37,703 bases of DNA from Hyphomonadaceae bacterium. Lineage in GTDB: Bacteria > Pseudomonadota > Alphaproteobacteria > Caulobacterales > Hyphomonadaceae. Of this stretch, positions 8,262 to 15,946 are shown in pieces; the first letter of the stretch is position 1, and every line of letters starts with the position of its first letter. The notes beneath the pieces are model-generated. The model was not told the origin of the DNA. It ran no database searches and was given only the letters and a program-made list of their open reading frames with translations. The stretch covers positions 1 through 37,703 of the forward strand of contig JAIXRO010000144.1 of the NCBI GenBank assembly GCA_027485145.1. The letters run 5' to 3'. Position numbers and translations under genes: made by a program.

Positions 8262-9980
8262 ATGTCGAGCGAATCAGCGTTTTCGGACCGACGGCTCTTT
8301 TTGTCACTATTAGGAAGCGTCGCTGCGACGACCGCATTGACCGGTTGCGAGACACTGCCAATCGCTTCTAACATTCTGTCGTCCAACCGCGTTCACCGCG
8401 GAACTATTATTGACGTTCATTGTCACATCTTCAATGGCAGCGATTTACCTGCATCGCGCTTTCTGAAGATTGTGTTTTCGAAGCAATACCGCCGGGAAGC
8501 GGCGCTCGAATTGTTAGATGTGGATGATCCAGATATCGTCGACGTTCTCATCCAGATCTTCCTTTGGGTACTTGGAAAGTCTCGCGCACCCTCGGCCGAT
8601 GCAGAAGCGAATTTGTTGGCTCGCGAGCCGGCACGGCGATCTGTTGCGGAAAGTCGGAAATCATCGGAAGCGTCAGTGGCCAAGGCTGTGGCGTCCTATT
8701 ACGCCCAAAACCTGGATGGCGCACCAGAGGTGGGTGGCGAGCAAGCCGCTCAGTCTAAGGTCAAGAGAGCCATATTATTCGCTGGCGGCGAGCGTGATAA
8801 AGCGCCTTCGTTGGGGCCGATCACAGAAGCTCAGACCGAGTCCGCAGCACGTCAAGCCATGGCATCGGACTTCGATATCGGACGCTATTTGCGTTGGTTT
8901 GCGCTTTTCACTCGATATCGCGCTTCCCTTGCCGATCAGCTGGTCGCAAATCATAAGGCGGACGGGTTCGATTCAGTACTGATCTGCCCCGCATTGATCG
9001 ACTACGATGCCTGGTTGGGCGAGCGGGTTAGGAAGTCACCGCTTCGATCGCAGATATATGTGATGGGGGCAATCTCTGCACGTCCTCGGGGTCCGGCGGT
9101 TCACGGTTACGTGGCATTCGACCCTCTTCGCCAGGTAAACTTTGACCGCAACGTAGACCGACGTGAGAATCCGCTCAACTTGGTTCGTCAAGCGCTCAAG
9201 GAATATGGCTTTCTCGGTGTGAAGCTTTATCCTCCAATGGGATTTCGTGCCTCGGGCAATCAAGAAAAGCCCGCTCAAAGATATCCCGAGCCGGTCGACG
9301 CCGCGCTCGATGGCCGGGTCGGCGAGGATCTCAATATTGCGCTCGACAAACTCTATGCTCTTTGCATAGAGCTCGACGCCCCAGTCATCGCGCATGCGGG
9401 CCCGAGCAATGGGGCGGGGCCTACTTATGCGAGTCGCGCAGATCCAGCCTATTGGATTCCGGTTTTCGAAAAGTATCCGAAACTGCACGTTTGCTTGGCC
9501 CATTTTGGTGGATTTTCGGAGCAATCGATCGGGTTCCCTGTGGGAACGCCATTGCCGAGAGGAAGTTGGGATTGGGCGTTTGGAGACTTTATTCGTCGCC
9601 ATCCGGACAGCCCGGTCTTCGCAGATCTGAGCTATTTTGCCGAGATATCTCGCAAGTCTCAGTCTGAGCTCTCAGACTACGCGCAACTCTTACGAACTTT
9701 CTTCGATGAGTGCGATCCAGACTGCCGACATCTGATGTTTGGTAGCGATTGGATCATGTTGGGTATGGATTCCGCCGCTAAAGACTATGCGAGCAATGTT
9801 TATGAGTTTTTCAAGAACCAATGTGAGTTTTCGGACGATAAGCTCAATCGACTCTTTTACGGAAATGCCGCGCGTTTTCTCGGCTTGCGACCAAATGATC
9901 CGACAAGAAGACGCCTGATGAATTTCTATCGCGAAAACGGATTGAGCCAATCTCGGCTCCCGGACTTTGCAGACACTTAG
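8262..9980 (+). CDS. amidohydrolase-2 family lipoprotein, first gene of exported-hydrolase operon
   Basis: A metal-dependent hydrolase or decarboxylase fold exported to the envelope. The N terminus has an arginine pair (DRRLFLSLLG), a hydrophobic stretch and the lipobox LTGC (C29), so it is probably a lipoprotein. TIM-barrel metal-site signatures occur in order: DVHCHIF with H53 and H55, GVKLYPP around K321, IAHAG (H378), CLAHFGG (H414) and FGSDW (D495), ending in the family's FYGNAARFLGL. Compared with typical members (~300-350 residues) it carries an insert of about 130 residues (70-210), rich in Ala/Glu/Arg and of unknown role. GGGGGCGGGGGC precedes the ATG. Substrate unknown. It is followed, with almost no gaps, by a zinc protease, a serine protease and a lipoprotein, so it probably acts with them at the cell surface or in the periplasm. 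Confidence 0.85.
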   Translation: MSSESAFSDRRLFLSLLGSVAATTALTGCETLPIASNILSSNRVHRGTIIDVHCHIFNGSDLPASRFLKIVFSKQYRREAALELLDVDDPDIVDVLIQIFLWVLGKSRAPSADAEANLLAREPARRSVAESRKSSEASVAKAVASYYAQNLDGAPEVGGEQAAQSKVKRAILFAGGERDKAPSLGPITEAQTESAARQAMASDFDIGRYLRWFALFTRYRASLADQLVANHKADGFDSVLICPALIDYDAWLGERVRKSPLRSQIYVMGAISARPRGPAVHGYVAFDPLRQVNFDRNVDRRENPLNLVRQALKEYGFLGVKLYPPMGFRASGNQEKPAQRYPEPVDAALDGRVGEDLNIALDKLYALCIELDAPVIAHAGPSNGAGPTYASRADPAYWIPVFEKYPKLHVCLAHFGGFSEQSIGFPVGTPLPRGSWDWAFGDFIRRHPDSPVFADLSYFAEISRKSQSELSDYAQLLRTFFDECDPDCRHLMFGSDWIMLGMDSAAKDYASNVYEFFKNQCEFSDDKLNRLFYGNAARFLGLRPNDPTRRRLMNFYRENGLSQSRLPDFADT

Positions 9981-9997
9981 TGAAAGAGGAGATGGAA

Positions 9998-10759
9998 ATG
10001 AGAGGCCTTCAATCTGCGTTTGGGTCGTTGATCGCTTTCGCTGGATTATCAGCGTGCAGTTCGCCAAGTGCTAAGGTCGCCACCGAATCTGAAAGCGTTG
10101 AGTTGCACGCGCCGCTTTATGAACAATCTTCGCCAGCCCTCACCTCGACTTGGTATGAGCCCGCCGGGGAAAAAGGAATGAATAACATTGAAGATAAGGG
10201 CTTTGTCCTATCTTCCGCGATCTGGCCGTCGCCGGTGATTGCTGTCTGCTGGGAGAACGACGACGCGCTCTTTGCTACTGAACGCCAATGGGTTGAACAA
10301 GCCGTTAGATCGACATGGCAGACGCATTCAGCTGTCAACTTCGTTGGATGGGGGAAATGCGGCGCGGCCGCGAAGGGCATCCGAATCTCTGTTTCCGAAG
10401 AGGGGCCTCATACGAAAGGCCTTGGCAAGGAACTCGACGGCAAACCAAATGGGATGGTGTTGAACTTCAAGTTTTCCTCTTGGAGCAAAGCTTGCCAGTC
10501 GCCGTCGATGAGACAATCTTGTATTGAATCGATTGCAGTTCACGAATTTGGCCATGCGCTTGCATTTGCGCATGAGCAGAATCGTTCTGACACCCCCGGT
10601 GAATGTGCAATTCTAGCCCAAGGCACCGACGGCGACAGGCTTCTAACCCCGTATTGTCCAGAGTCGGTAATGAATTACTGTAACTCCAAGTACAATAACG
10701 ATGGTCAACTCGCGCAATGTGACATCACATCCGTCAAGGTCGTTTACGGAGAACCTTAG
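9998..10759 (+). CDS. metzincin-like zinc metalloprotease lipoprotein
   Basis: Predicted extracytoplasmic zinc endopeptidase of about 253 residues. The signal peptide ends in lipobox LSAC (C20). The zinc motif HEFGHALAFAHE gives H182, E183, H186 and H192 in the HExxHxxxxxH metzincin spacing, with Ala where most members have Gly and the astacin-like Glu directly after the third His. A Met-turn candidate SVMNYC (M225) lies about 33 residues later. The upstream region (QWVEQAVRSTWQ, FVGWGKC) resembles the N-terminal subdomain of astacin/matrixin-like bacterial proteases. Eight or more cysteines suggest disulphides. I prefer ATG 9998, six bases after AGAGGAG; ATG 9992 or GTG 9980 are alternatives in the same frame. 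The stop is directly followed by the next gene's ATG. Confidence 0.84.
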   Translation: MRGLQSAFGSLIAFAGLSACSSPSAKVATESESVELHAPLYEQSSPALTSTWYEPAGEKGMNNIEDKGFVLSSAIWPSPVIAVCWENDDALFATERQWVEQAVRSTWQTHSAVNFVGWGKCGAAAKGIRISVSEEGPHTKGLGKELDGKPNGMVLNFKFSSWSKACQSPSMRQSCIESIAVHEFGHALAFAHEQNRSDTPGECAILAQGTDGDRLLTPYCPESVMNYCNSKYNNDGQLAQCDITSVKVVYGEP

Positions 10760-12052
10760 ATGAACCGCCGCAAATTTTTTGCGGGGGCTGTCGCAACTTT
10801 GACCGCTCTTCCATTCGTCGGGCTGCCAGCCGATGCCGCTGCTACCAATGTGAGATCGTCGCTTGTAACCATACGAGCCACGGGACTGCTCCGAGCAAGC
10901 AATGAGCTGTCCGATAGCGTTTTCGGAACCGGCTTTTTCGTTAACAGCCAGGGATATATCGTAACATCGCTACATCTGATCAAACAACTCGGCGCCGTCA
11001 TCCCCGAGAGTATACGTTTTGAGGTCAACACAGATCTCAACGAAACGCCGATTACAGCGATCCAGATCGAACGTCGCGACCAAGTCGATATCTTGGTACT
11101 GTTGGCCAAAATGGGGATGCGACCTTTTTCAGTGCTACGCCGCGAGAGAAATGTGATGCGGCGAGTGCGAGAAGGTGAGACGCGCGTTTACACGTCGGGG
11201 TTTCCGAAGGGGTATGGCGCGATCATCGACAATGGCGCAATCACCTCCTTTGAGGGACCGGTTTCCCCGCCCTCTCCGACATGGACAACCAACATGACCT
11301 TCAAAGGCGGTCAAAGCGGTTCTCCCATCTATTTGGAGGATGGCTCAGTGATCGCGGTGGCAAAGGGCGTGGACGCCGGTACGACACAGATCGGAATTGT
11401 CGTTCCAATTATGCATGTTCCGCTCAACTATTGGGATGAGGATACTGAGGCTCCCGCAAATATGGAAGCAGCTGAGGGGATCCCGTCTATTCTGATCACG
11501 CGAAATGTACCAGCGACTGCGACCCAGTCTAGGATTGTGCCGATAAACGTCCAGCTCTCGTCCTGCTCTGATCCTGGAATCAGGAACATCCGAGTGGACG
11601 TGTCGCCCGGGTGGAAGATTTCGGCAACGCCGGCCACGGTGCAGATGTACGAAGCGCGCGGCGCTTCGATTAGGACGCGCGTGATCAATCAGCAGGCTCA
11701 CATGATCGAGGTCCTCGTGGAAATGGATATGTCAAATTGCAGCGAGCCGCCCGTGTTTAAGGGAGGGGTTCGATTTGATGAAATTCCTGGACCCGACGCT
11801 GTCGTGCAGATGCCGATTTCTGAATCTCTATTCCTACGAAACCGCTCTATCCCGCTCGGCCAAGACAGTATTTCAGATCTGTCGATTTCGTTTCTTATCA
11901 ACGGCGAGAAAACGGAGCCTCGTTCGCTTGCCGCATCAGACGTTCGAACGATCAACGGCGAATTGGCCATTCGGTCGAGCGCTCTTTCCGTCCAACTAGA
12001 CAGGGCGCAGGCGACGTTGCCCGACCTATCAGTTCGCAATAATAGATTTTGA
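10760..12052 (+). CDS. exported trypsin-like serine protease with C-terminal beta-rich domain
   Basis: The N terminus NRRKFFAGA followed by a hydrophobic stretch and ADAAA resembles a Tat signal. The S1 chymotrypsin-fold triad can be traced as H72 (VTSLHLI, where TAAH is usual), D110 (QVDILVLL) and S186 (GGQSGSPI), with the DegP-like opening GTGFFVNSQGYIVTS. The protease part ends near residue 225. The last 200 residues are beta-rich, with two Cys (LSSCSDPG and DMSNCSEPP), and match no domain I know; there is no PDZ domain. It begins on the base after the zinc-protease stop, so translation is probably coupled. A periplasmic or surface role in processing, or in activating its operon partners, is an inference. 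Confidence 0.85.
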   Translation: MNRRKFFAGAVATLTALPFVGLPADAAATNVRSSLVTIRATGLLRASNELSDSVFGTGFFVNSQGYIVTSLHLIKQLGAVIPESIRFEVNTDLNETPITAIQIERRDQVDILVLLAKMGMRPFSVLRRERNVMRRVREGETRVYTSGFPKGYGAIIDNGAITSFEGPVSPPSPTWTTNMTFKGGQSGSPIYLEDGSVIAVAKGVDAGTTQIGIVVPIMHVPLNYWDEDTEAPANMEAAEGIPSILITRNVPATATQSRIVPINVQLSSCSDPGIRNIRVDVSPGWKISATPATVQMYEARGASIRTRVINQQAHMIEVLVEMDMSNCSEPPVFKGGVRFDEIPGPDAVVQMPISESLFLRNRSIPLGQDSISDLSISFLINGEKTEPRSLAASDVRTINGELAIRSSALSVQLDRAQATLPDLSVRNNRF

Positions 12053-12065
12053 GGAAATCCTTCAG

Positions 12066-13328
12066 ATGATACGCCTTAGCATACGAGCAAGCGCCTGCAT
12101 TGCATTGGCCGGGTTTTTAGGAGGTTGCGCGGCGTCCATTTCAAGCGCGGCGTTCGAACCCAACGACAGCGCTAAAGCGATAGTTTATCGCTTGCCTGCT
12201 CGAGAGATAAGTGTACTGGCAACGTATGAACTACAAGATTGCAGTCCGTTTGCGGCTCGCCTTGTCGGGTTGTCTGCAACCACACGCTTAGTGCCTTCCG
12301 CAGATGTATCTGATGCTTTTTCAATCGATCCCAAGATGATGCGAACTATGTTTGGTTCGGTCAATCCAGCGAAGTTGGACCTTTCGAACGGAATTATTTC
12401 ATCGGCTGGGATTAAAAGCACGAGTGATGTTGCTTCGATCTTATCGTTGGGAATGAAGACGGCGGCTACGCTCGGCGTATTTTCGTCCGCCCCTTCAGCA
12501 GACCCTAATACCTGTACCACTGCAGCGAATGAAGCCATGTTGCTGTACAGAGAGGCCAGCGCAGAGTTAAAGCGGATCACATCAGAGGCCGAACTTGCGG
12601 AAGAGATTTTTCGCAAGAGCCCGACTGCGGATAATCAGCGGCTTGTTTCCCGTTGGGATGTCGCGCTTGAAACTGCTGCAGCAGACAGAAGAGATATACG
12701 GGATCGAAGTTTAAGGCGGCAATTGGATTTTCGCGTTCGTCCGACGGATCCTGATTGTGCCAGCAAACGAGGGACGCCCGAATTGTGTACTTTCACCGCC
12801 ATTTTGGCACCTTCGCTGAGTGACTTTCGCAATTGGATAACTCCCGAATCAAGCTCCGACGGTCTTGCCAAATTGGCAATCAACGTTTCAGCTCAGGCTC
12901 CAGCTAGCCTCGAACGCGACACGCCATTGCCGCAGCGGCCTTTGCCTGGAATTTTTTATCGAAATCCTACCGACGGCAATCTGAGCGTGACGCCGATTGA
13001 TCCCGCTTGGTCATTGCTCGCTATAGATGTGGGGCAAATGTCGTTTCCCCAATTTGGTTCGCGGGCATTTGTAGAAATGTCGGGCGGAAGAGTTGGGGGG
13101 CGTTCAGTATCTGTCAGCTTCGATGAGTCCGGCAGATTGAAGACGTACGAGTCGACAACGCAAGGTGCGTTCAAGGAACTCGTGCAGTCAGCTTCTGATG
13201 CCGCGCCGAATTTTAAGAAGGACGAAATCGAGGATTTGCAGCGCCAGATAGATTTAGCGACAAAAAAGCGAGAACTTATCGAAGCAAGGAAGAAGCTTGA
13301 GAATGTCCTCGAGCAGTCGAATGATTAG
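12066..13328 (+). CDS. lipoprotein with C-terminal coiled coil, last gene of operon
   Basis: The signal peptide with lipobox LGGC (C21) marks a 420-residue lipoprotein. No known domain is recognised. A helical charged region lies at about 160-225 (ASAELKRITSEAELAEEIF), a likely beta-rich region at 230-350, and a coiled coil at about 380-417 (IEDLQRQIDLATKKRELIEA). GAGGAAAT precedes the ATG and the gap from the protease gene is 13 bases. It may tether or scaffold the other exported proteins of the operon, but nothing in the sequence proves this. It converges with the minus-strand cyclase operon, whose last gene ends 70 bases away; no strong terminator hairpin is visible between them. Confidence 0.78.
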   Translation: MIRLSIRASACIALAGFLGGCAASISSAAFEPNDSAKAIVYRLPAREISVLATYELQDCSPFAARLVGLSATTRLVPSADVSDAFSIDPKMMRTMFGSVNPAKLDLSNGIISSAGIKSTSDVASILSLGMKTAATLGVFSSAPSADPNTCTTAANEAMLLYREASAELKRITSEAELAEEIFRKSPTADNQRLVSRWDVALETAAADRRDIRDRSLRRQLDFRVRPTDPDCASKRGTPELCTFTAILAPSLSDFRNWITPESSSDGLAKLAINVSAQAPASLERDTPLPQRPLPGIFYRNPTDGNLSVTPIDPAWSLLAIDVGQMSFPQFGSRAFVEMSGGRVGGRSVSVSFDESGRLKTYESTTQGAFKELVQSASDAAPNFKKDEIEDLQRQIDLATKKRELIEARKKLENVLEQSND

Positions 13329-13398
13329 GAGAACGAGAAAACTCCTGCTCGTCGCATCTTGTCCAAAAGATTTCCGACTGCTCCTTTCAGCATTTGTC

Positions 13399-13953
13399 TC
13401 AGATGACACCCGCACGGCGGGCGAGAAGCGCTAACGGTATGGCCAAAGGGGTCAGTATGGCGCCTATGATCAAAAATGCGGACACATTGAAGAAGAGGTA
13501 CTTGCGTTGACCGATCTGACTGATGCTCGAGACCTGCTTGGCAAGGTCAACCGCATATCGATTTGAGGTCAAATCCTGATCTGAAAAGCCCAGCAGCTTT
13601 AGGTAAGTGGATGGCGTTAGACGTCCGACGTCCCCGACATAAAGAAGGTTTGCAGCCTCGGGTGCCACGCCATCTGTCGTCGGTGCATTGTGTGGCCGAA
13701 GCCTTGGAAGAAATGAAAGCACGCAGAGCAGGGCGACTAATGCAAGCTGGCCGAGCGCAAGAAAGAACCAGATCTGAACACATTTGGGCCCTGCAATAAA
13801 ATTGCTGGATGCTTGGGTCAGGCCAAAGAGCGCGGTCGCTGACGCCGCCAGCAGGGCGGCATTCTTGGTCTCCGCAAAGGCGTTCCAGCGGCCGGCATTA
13901 TCGAGCATGAACTCCAGTCGCCTGATGCTCTGTTCGTCGTCTGGTGCTGGCAT
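13399..13953 (-). CDS. PycTM-like Pycsar effector (small membrane protein)
   Basis: A 184-residue membrane protein whose pattern fits the Pycsar effector family (formerly DUF5706). AETKNAALLAASATALFGL forms the first membrane segment (27-46), IWFFLALGQLALVALLCVL the second (61-79), and the family-like NLLYVGDVGRL (102-112) a cytosolic region. DLAKQVSSISQIGQRKY (136-152) precedes the last hydrophobic segment (153-177). In Pycsar, such effectors respond to a cyclic pyrimidine nucleotide made by the partner cyclase and damage the inner membrane of the infected cell. Here the gene is last in an operon with a class III cyclase, 104 bases downstream of the cyclase stop, with AGGT before the ATG. 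The assignment rests on pattern and context; no search was run. Confidence 0.72.
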   Translation of the reverse strand: MPAPDDEQSIRRLEFMLDNAGRWNAFAETKNAALLAASATALFGLTQASSNFIAGPKCVQIWFFLALGQLALVALLCVLSFLPRLRPHNAPTTDGVAPEAANLLYVGDVGRLTPSTYLKLLGFSDQDLTSNRYAVDLAKQVSSISQIGQRKYLFFNVSAFLIIGAILTPLAIPLALLARRAGVI

Positions 13954-14057
13954 TTGCGTCTACCTGTTGGCCGTAGGACTGATGGGGGGATTGTTCATGT
14001 GCAAGTACACCGGCGATTGCTTCGCGCAAAAGACTGAACCAAACATCTGCCAAGTTT

Positions 14058-15416
14058 TTAGAAGCTGTCCTCTACGCAGAGTTCATATCCGAAAAGACCA
14101 GGATCGCCTTTGTATTCCTTACCCTGATAAGTCTTTCTCTGGAACCGTGTACTGATATCTGCGCGGATGTTCTTAGTCAGGTCCCGGTAGAATGAATTTG
14201 AAACAAAAATGCTCCGTGTGCCCGCTTCACTGCAGAGCCGGGAAGCGACGACCACACTTTCACCGATAGCCCGGATCTGGTTCAGTTCGGAGACCCAGAC
14301 AGATGGACCGGTATGCAGTCCGACACCTCCTCCGAGTTGGGATATCCCGAACTTCAGATCAGCCTGGAAGTTGTCGCATATGACCGACGTCTGCCGGACA
14401 ATCTCAACCGCGGCCTGAAATGCACGTTTGTTCGATTTTTCGGTGGCTTGCCCTTCGAGAGCGTCGTCGAGGTCCAGAAAGTGAGCCACGATGCCATCGC
14501 CGGTCTCCTTGTCGAAGAATCCGCCATGATCAAACACGACACGAACCGCAGTCTCCACGATCTTATTGATGAAGGGCGAATAGTTTCCGAGTTCATCGGA
14601 AGGCAGCTGCTCCATGGCGATGGTCGATCTTCGCACATCGAAGACAAGACTGCTCGTCTCGATCGGTCTGTATCGCAGGTGTCCAGGTGATTCCGATGGC
14701 TCGATGCATCTCTGCCAAGGCCAAAGAAACTGATCCAGGGCCGGAGTATCGAAAGGATTGAAGCATTTGGGATGAAGGTGAATTCTTTCGAGGCCGGCTG
14801 TCTCTCCATTAACTGATTTGGACAAATAACTCATCGGGACAGCCTGCCAGATCGGTGATCTGTAGTGAAAATAGTCGTTGTGAAAGGCTAGGCATTCCAG
14901 AAGAGACGCTGAGCTTGTTATTGGAGTAGCCATTTCACCAGGAGCACTTCGTTCCTTGTACAGGCAAGCAAACTTGGTTCGCTCAAATCGACACCAGTAC
15001 AGATTAAGATCTTTGAACAGCTTCGGTGCTTTGGGATCCGCTGCAACGATCTTCTGTTCAAAAAAGTTCATGAACTTTTTCATTGTAGGGTTTTGCGAGT
15101 GTACCTGAGCAAGCAGCCAGCCAAAGTACAAGAGATATTCAGACCGCGGGTTACCGGTCGCCGGACCTGCCTCCGTCCATCGAAGGGACTGGAGGTTTTG
15201 CTCCCAGAAGTAAACAAGCGAGGCCCGGCTGTCGTCAACGGTGTATCCAAACACGGCCACGATGTCTTGCGATCTGAACTGGCATTTCTTCAGTGGATCT
15301 CTGAGGAACTGCCGGCGGGACAACCTCTCGGCCACATCAGCGGCAGCGTATTGTTCCCATACTCGGATGCCAGCCGTTTCTGCGCTTTCGCTGAGCTGCG
15401 ATATGGAATTAGCCAT
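14058..15416 (-). CDS. class III nucleotide cyclase, PycC-like by context
   Basis: 452 residues. The C-terminal ~200 residues form a class III adenylate/guanylate cyclase domain: first metal Asp D260 in SSLVFDVRRST, second D307 in FFDKETGDGIVAHF (the K-x-x-G-D pattern is kept), GGGVGLHTGPSVW, then IGESVVVASRLCSEAG with R393. In most family members the last motif reads VNxAxR; here the catalytic-site Asn is replaced by Val (V389). The N-terminal 250 residues are unrecognised and Trp/Tyr/Phe-rich, with no membrane helix, and could sense infection or the upstream receiver protein. The ATG lies inside the end of the receiver gene (8-base overlap). The base specificity (ATP, GTP, CTP or UTP) cannot be read by eye; PycC is proposed because of the PycTM-like partner. 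Confidence 0.8.
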   Translation of the reverse strand: MANSISQLSESAETAGIRVWEQYAAADVAERLSRRQFLRDPLKKCQFRSQDIVAVFGYTVDDSRASLVYFWEQNLQSLRWTEAGPATGNPRSEYLLYFGWLLAQVHSQNPTMKKFMNFFEQKIVAADPKAPKLFKDLNLYWCRFERTKFACLYKERSAPGEMATPITSSASLLECLAFHNDYFHYRSPIWQAVPMSYLSKSVNGETAGLERIHLHPKCFNPFDTPALDQFLWPWQRCIEPSESPGHLRYRPIETSSLVFDVRRSTIAMEQLPSDELGNYSPFINKIVETAVRVVFDHGGFFDKETGDGIVAHFLDLDDALEGQATEKSNKRAFQAAVEIVRQTSVICDNFQADLKFGISQLGGGVGLHTGPSVWVSELNQIRAIGESVVVASRLCSEAGTRSIFVSNSFYRDLTKNIRADISTRFQRKTYQGKEYKGDPGLFGYELCVEDSF

Positions 15417-15933
15417 CTAGACACCTGACGAGTCTTTCCCCCAGAAAGGTCTCAAGATCGCTTTCGCTCGCTTTGCTTATCTTCCTGGGAAAGTGGGGGT
15501 CCGGAGTGTCGAGACCTGTTCCCTGATGAGCCGTGAAGAGCACGACATTATCCATTGAGTCCGTGTACTTGCGTACGGACGCCAGGCTGTCATGCACCGT
15601 AATTCCAAGCTGAGTCTGCTTCGGCACCGGGCGGAGAACATCAACAATGAAAACCCGGTCCTGAAAGAAGTACTGTTCGACTTCGATCGGTATGGTGGGG
15701 CCTTTGAGGTAGATGTAGCGCACTTTGAGGTCATGGAGTTGTTCGACTGTGATTTCGTAGACAATCCAGGACTTTTGTTCGTCCTCGCTTTTATACTTTA
15801 GGCGGGTCTTGGTCTGCAAAAGTGTGCCTCTCGTTTCTATAAGATAGTCTTCCATTGCCGTGGCAACTGCCATTACAAGGCTCAAGAACTCCTCGTACTC
15901 GTCTTCAATGTGGATGATCGACATGTTGCGCAT
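15409..15933 (-). CDS. receiver-like (REC) protein with internal insert
   Basis: 174 residues. The start SIIHIEDEYEEF looks like strand 1 and the acidic pair (E10, D11) of a response-regulator receiver. RVFIVDVLRP gives a phospho-acceptor-like D98, NVVLFTAHQG the switch Thr (T134), and PRKISKAS a candidate for the conserved Lys (K151). The acceptor is about 40 residues later than in a normal receiver, because a segment (about 35-85) is inserted between helix 1 and strand 3. There is no DNA-binding output domain. It lies 13 bases after the histidine-kinase stop and overlaps the cyclase start, so it is the natural relay between them. I use ATG 15933, with AGGA 11 bases upstream; the frame is open further upstream within the kinase gene. 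The receiver assignment is moderately sure. Confidence 0.66.
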   Translation of the reverse strand: MRNMSIIHIEDEYEEFLSLVMAVATAMEDYLIETRGTLLQTKTRLKYKSEDEQKSWIVYEITVEQLHDLKVRYIYLKGPTIPIEVEQYFFQDRVFIVDVLRPVPKQTQLGITVHDSLASVRKYTDSMDNVVLFTAHQGTGLDTPDPHFPRKISKASESDLETFLGERLVRCLDG

Positions 15934-15946
15934 GCGCACTTTGGTC

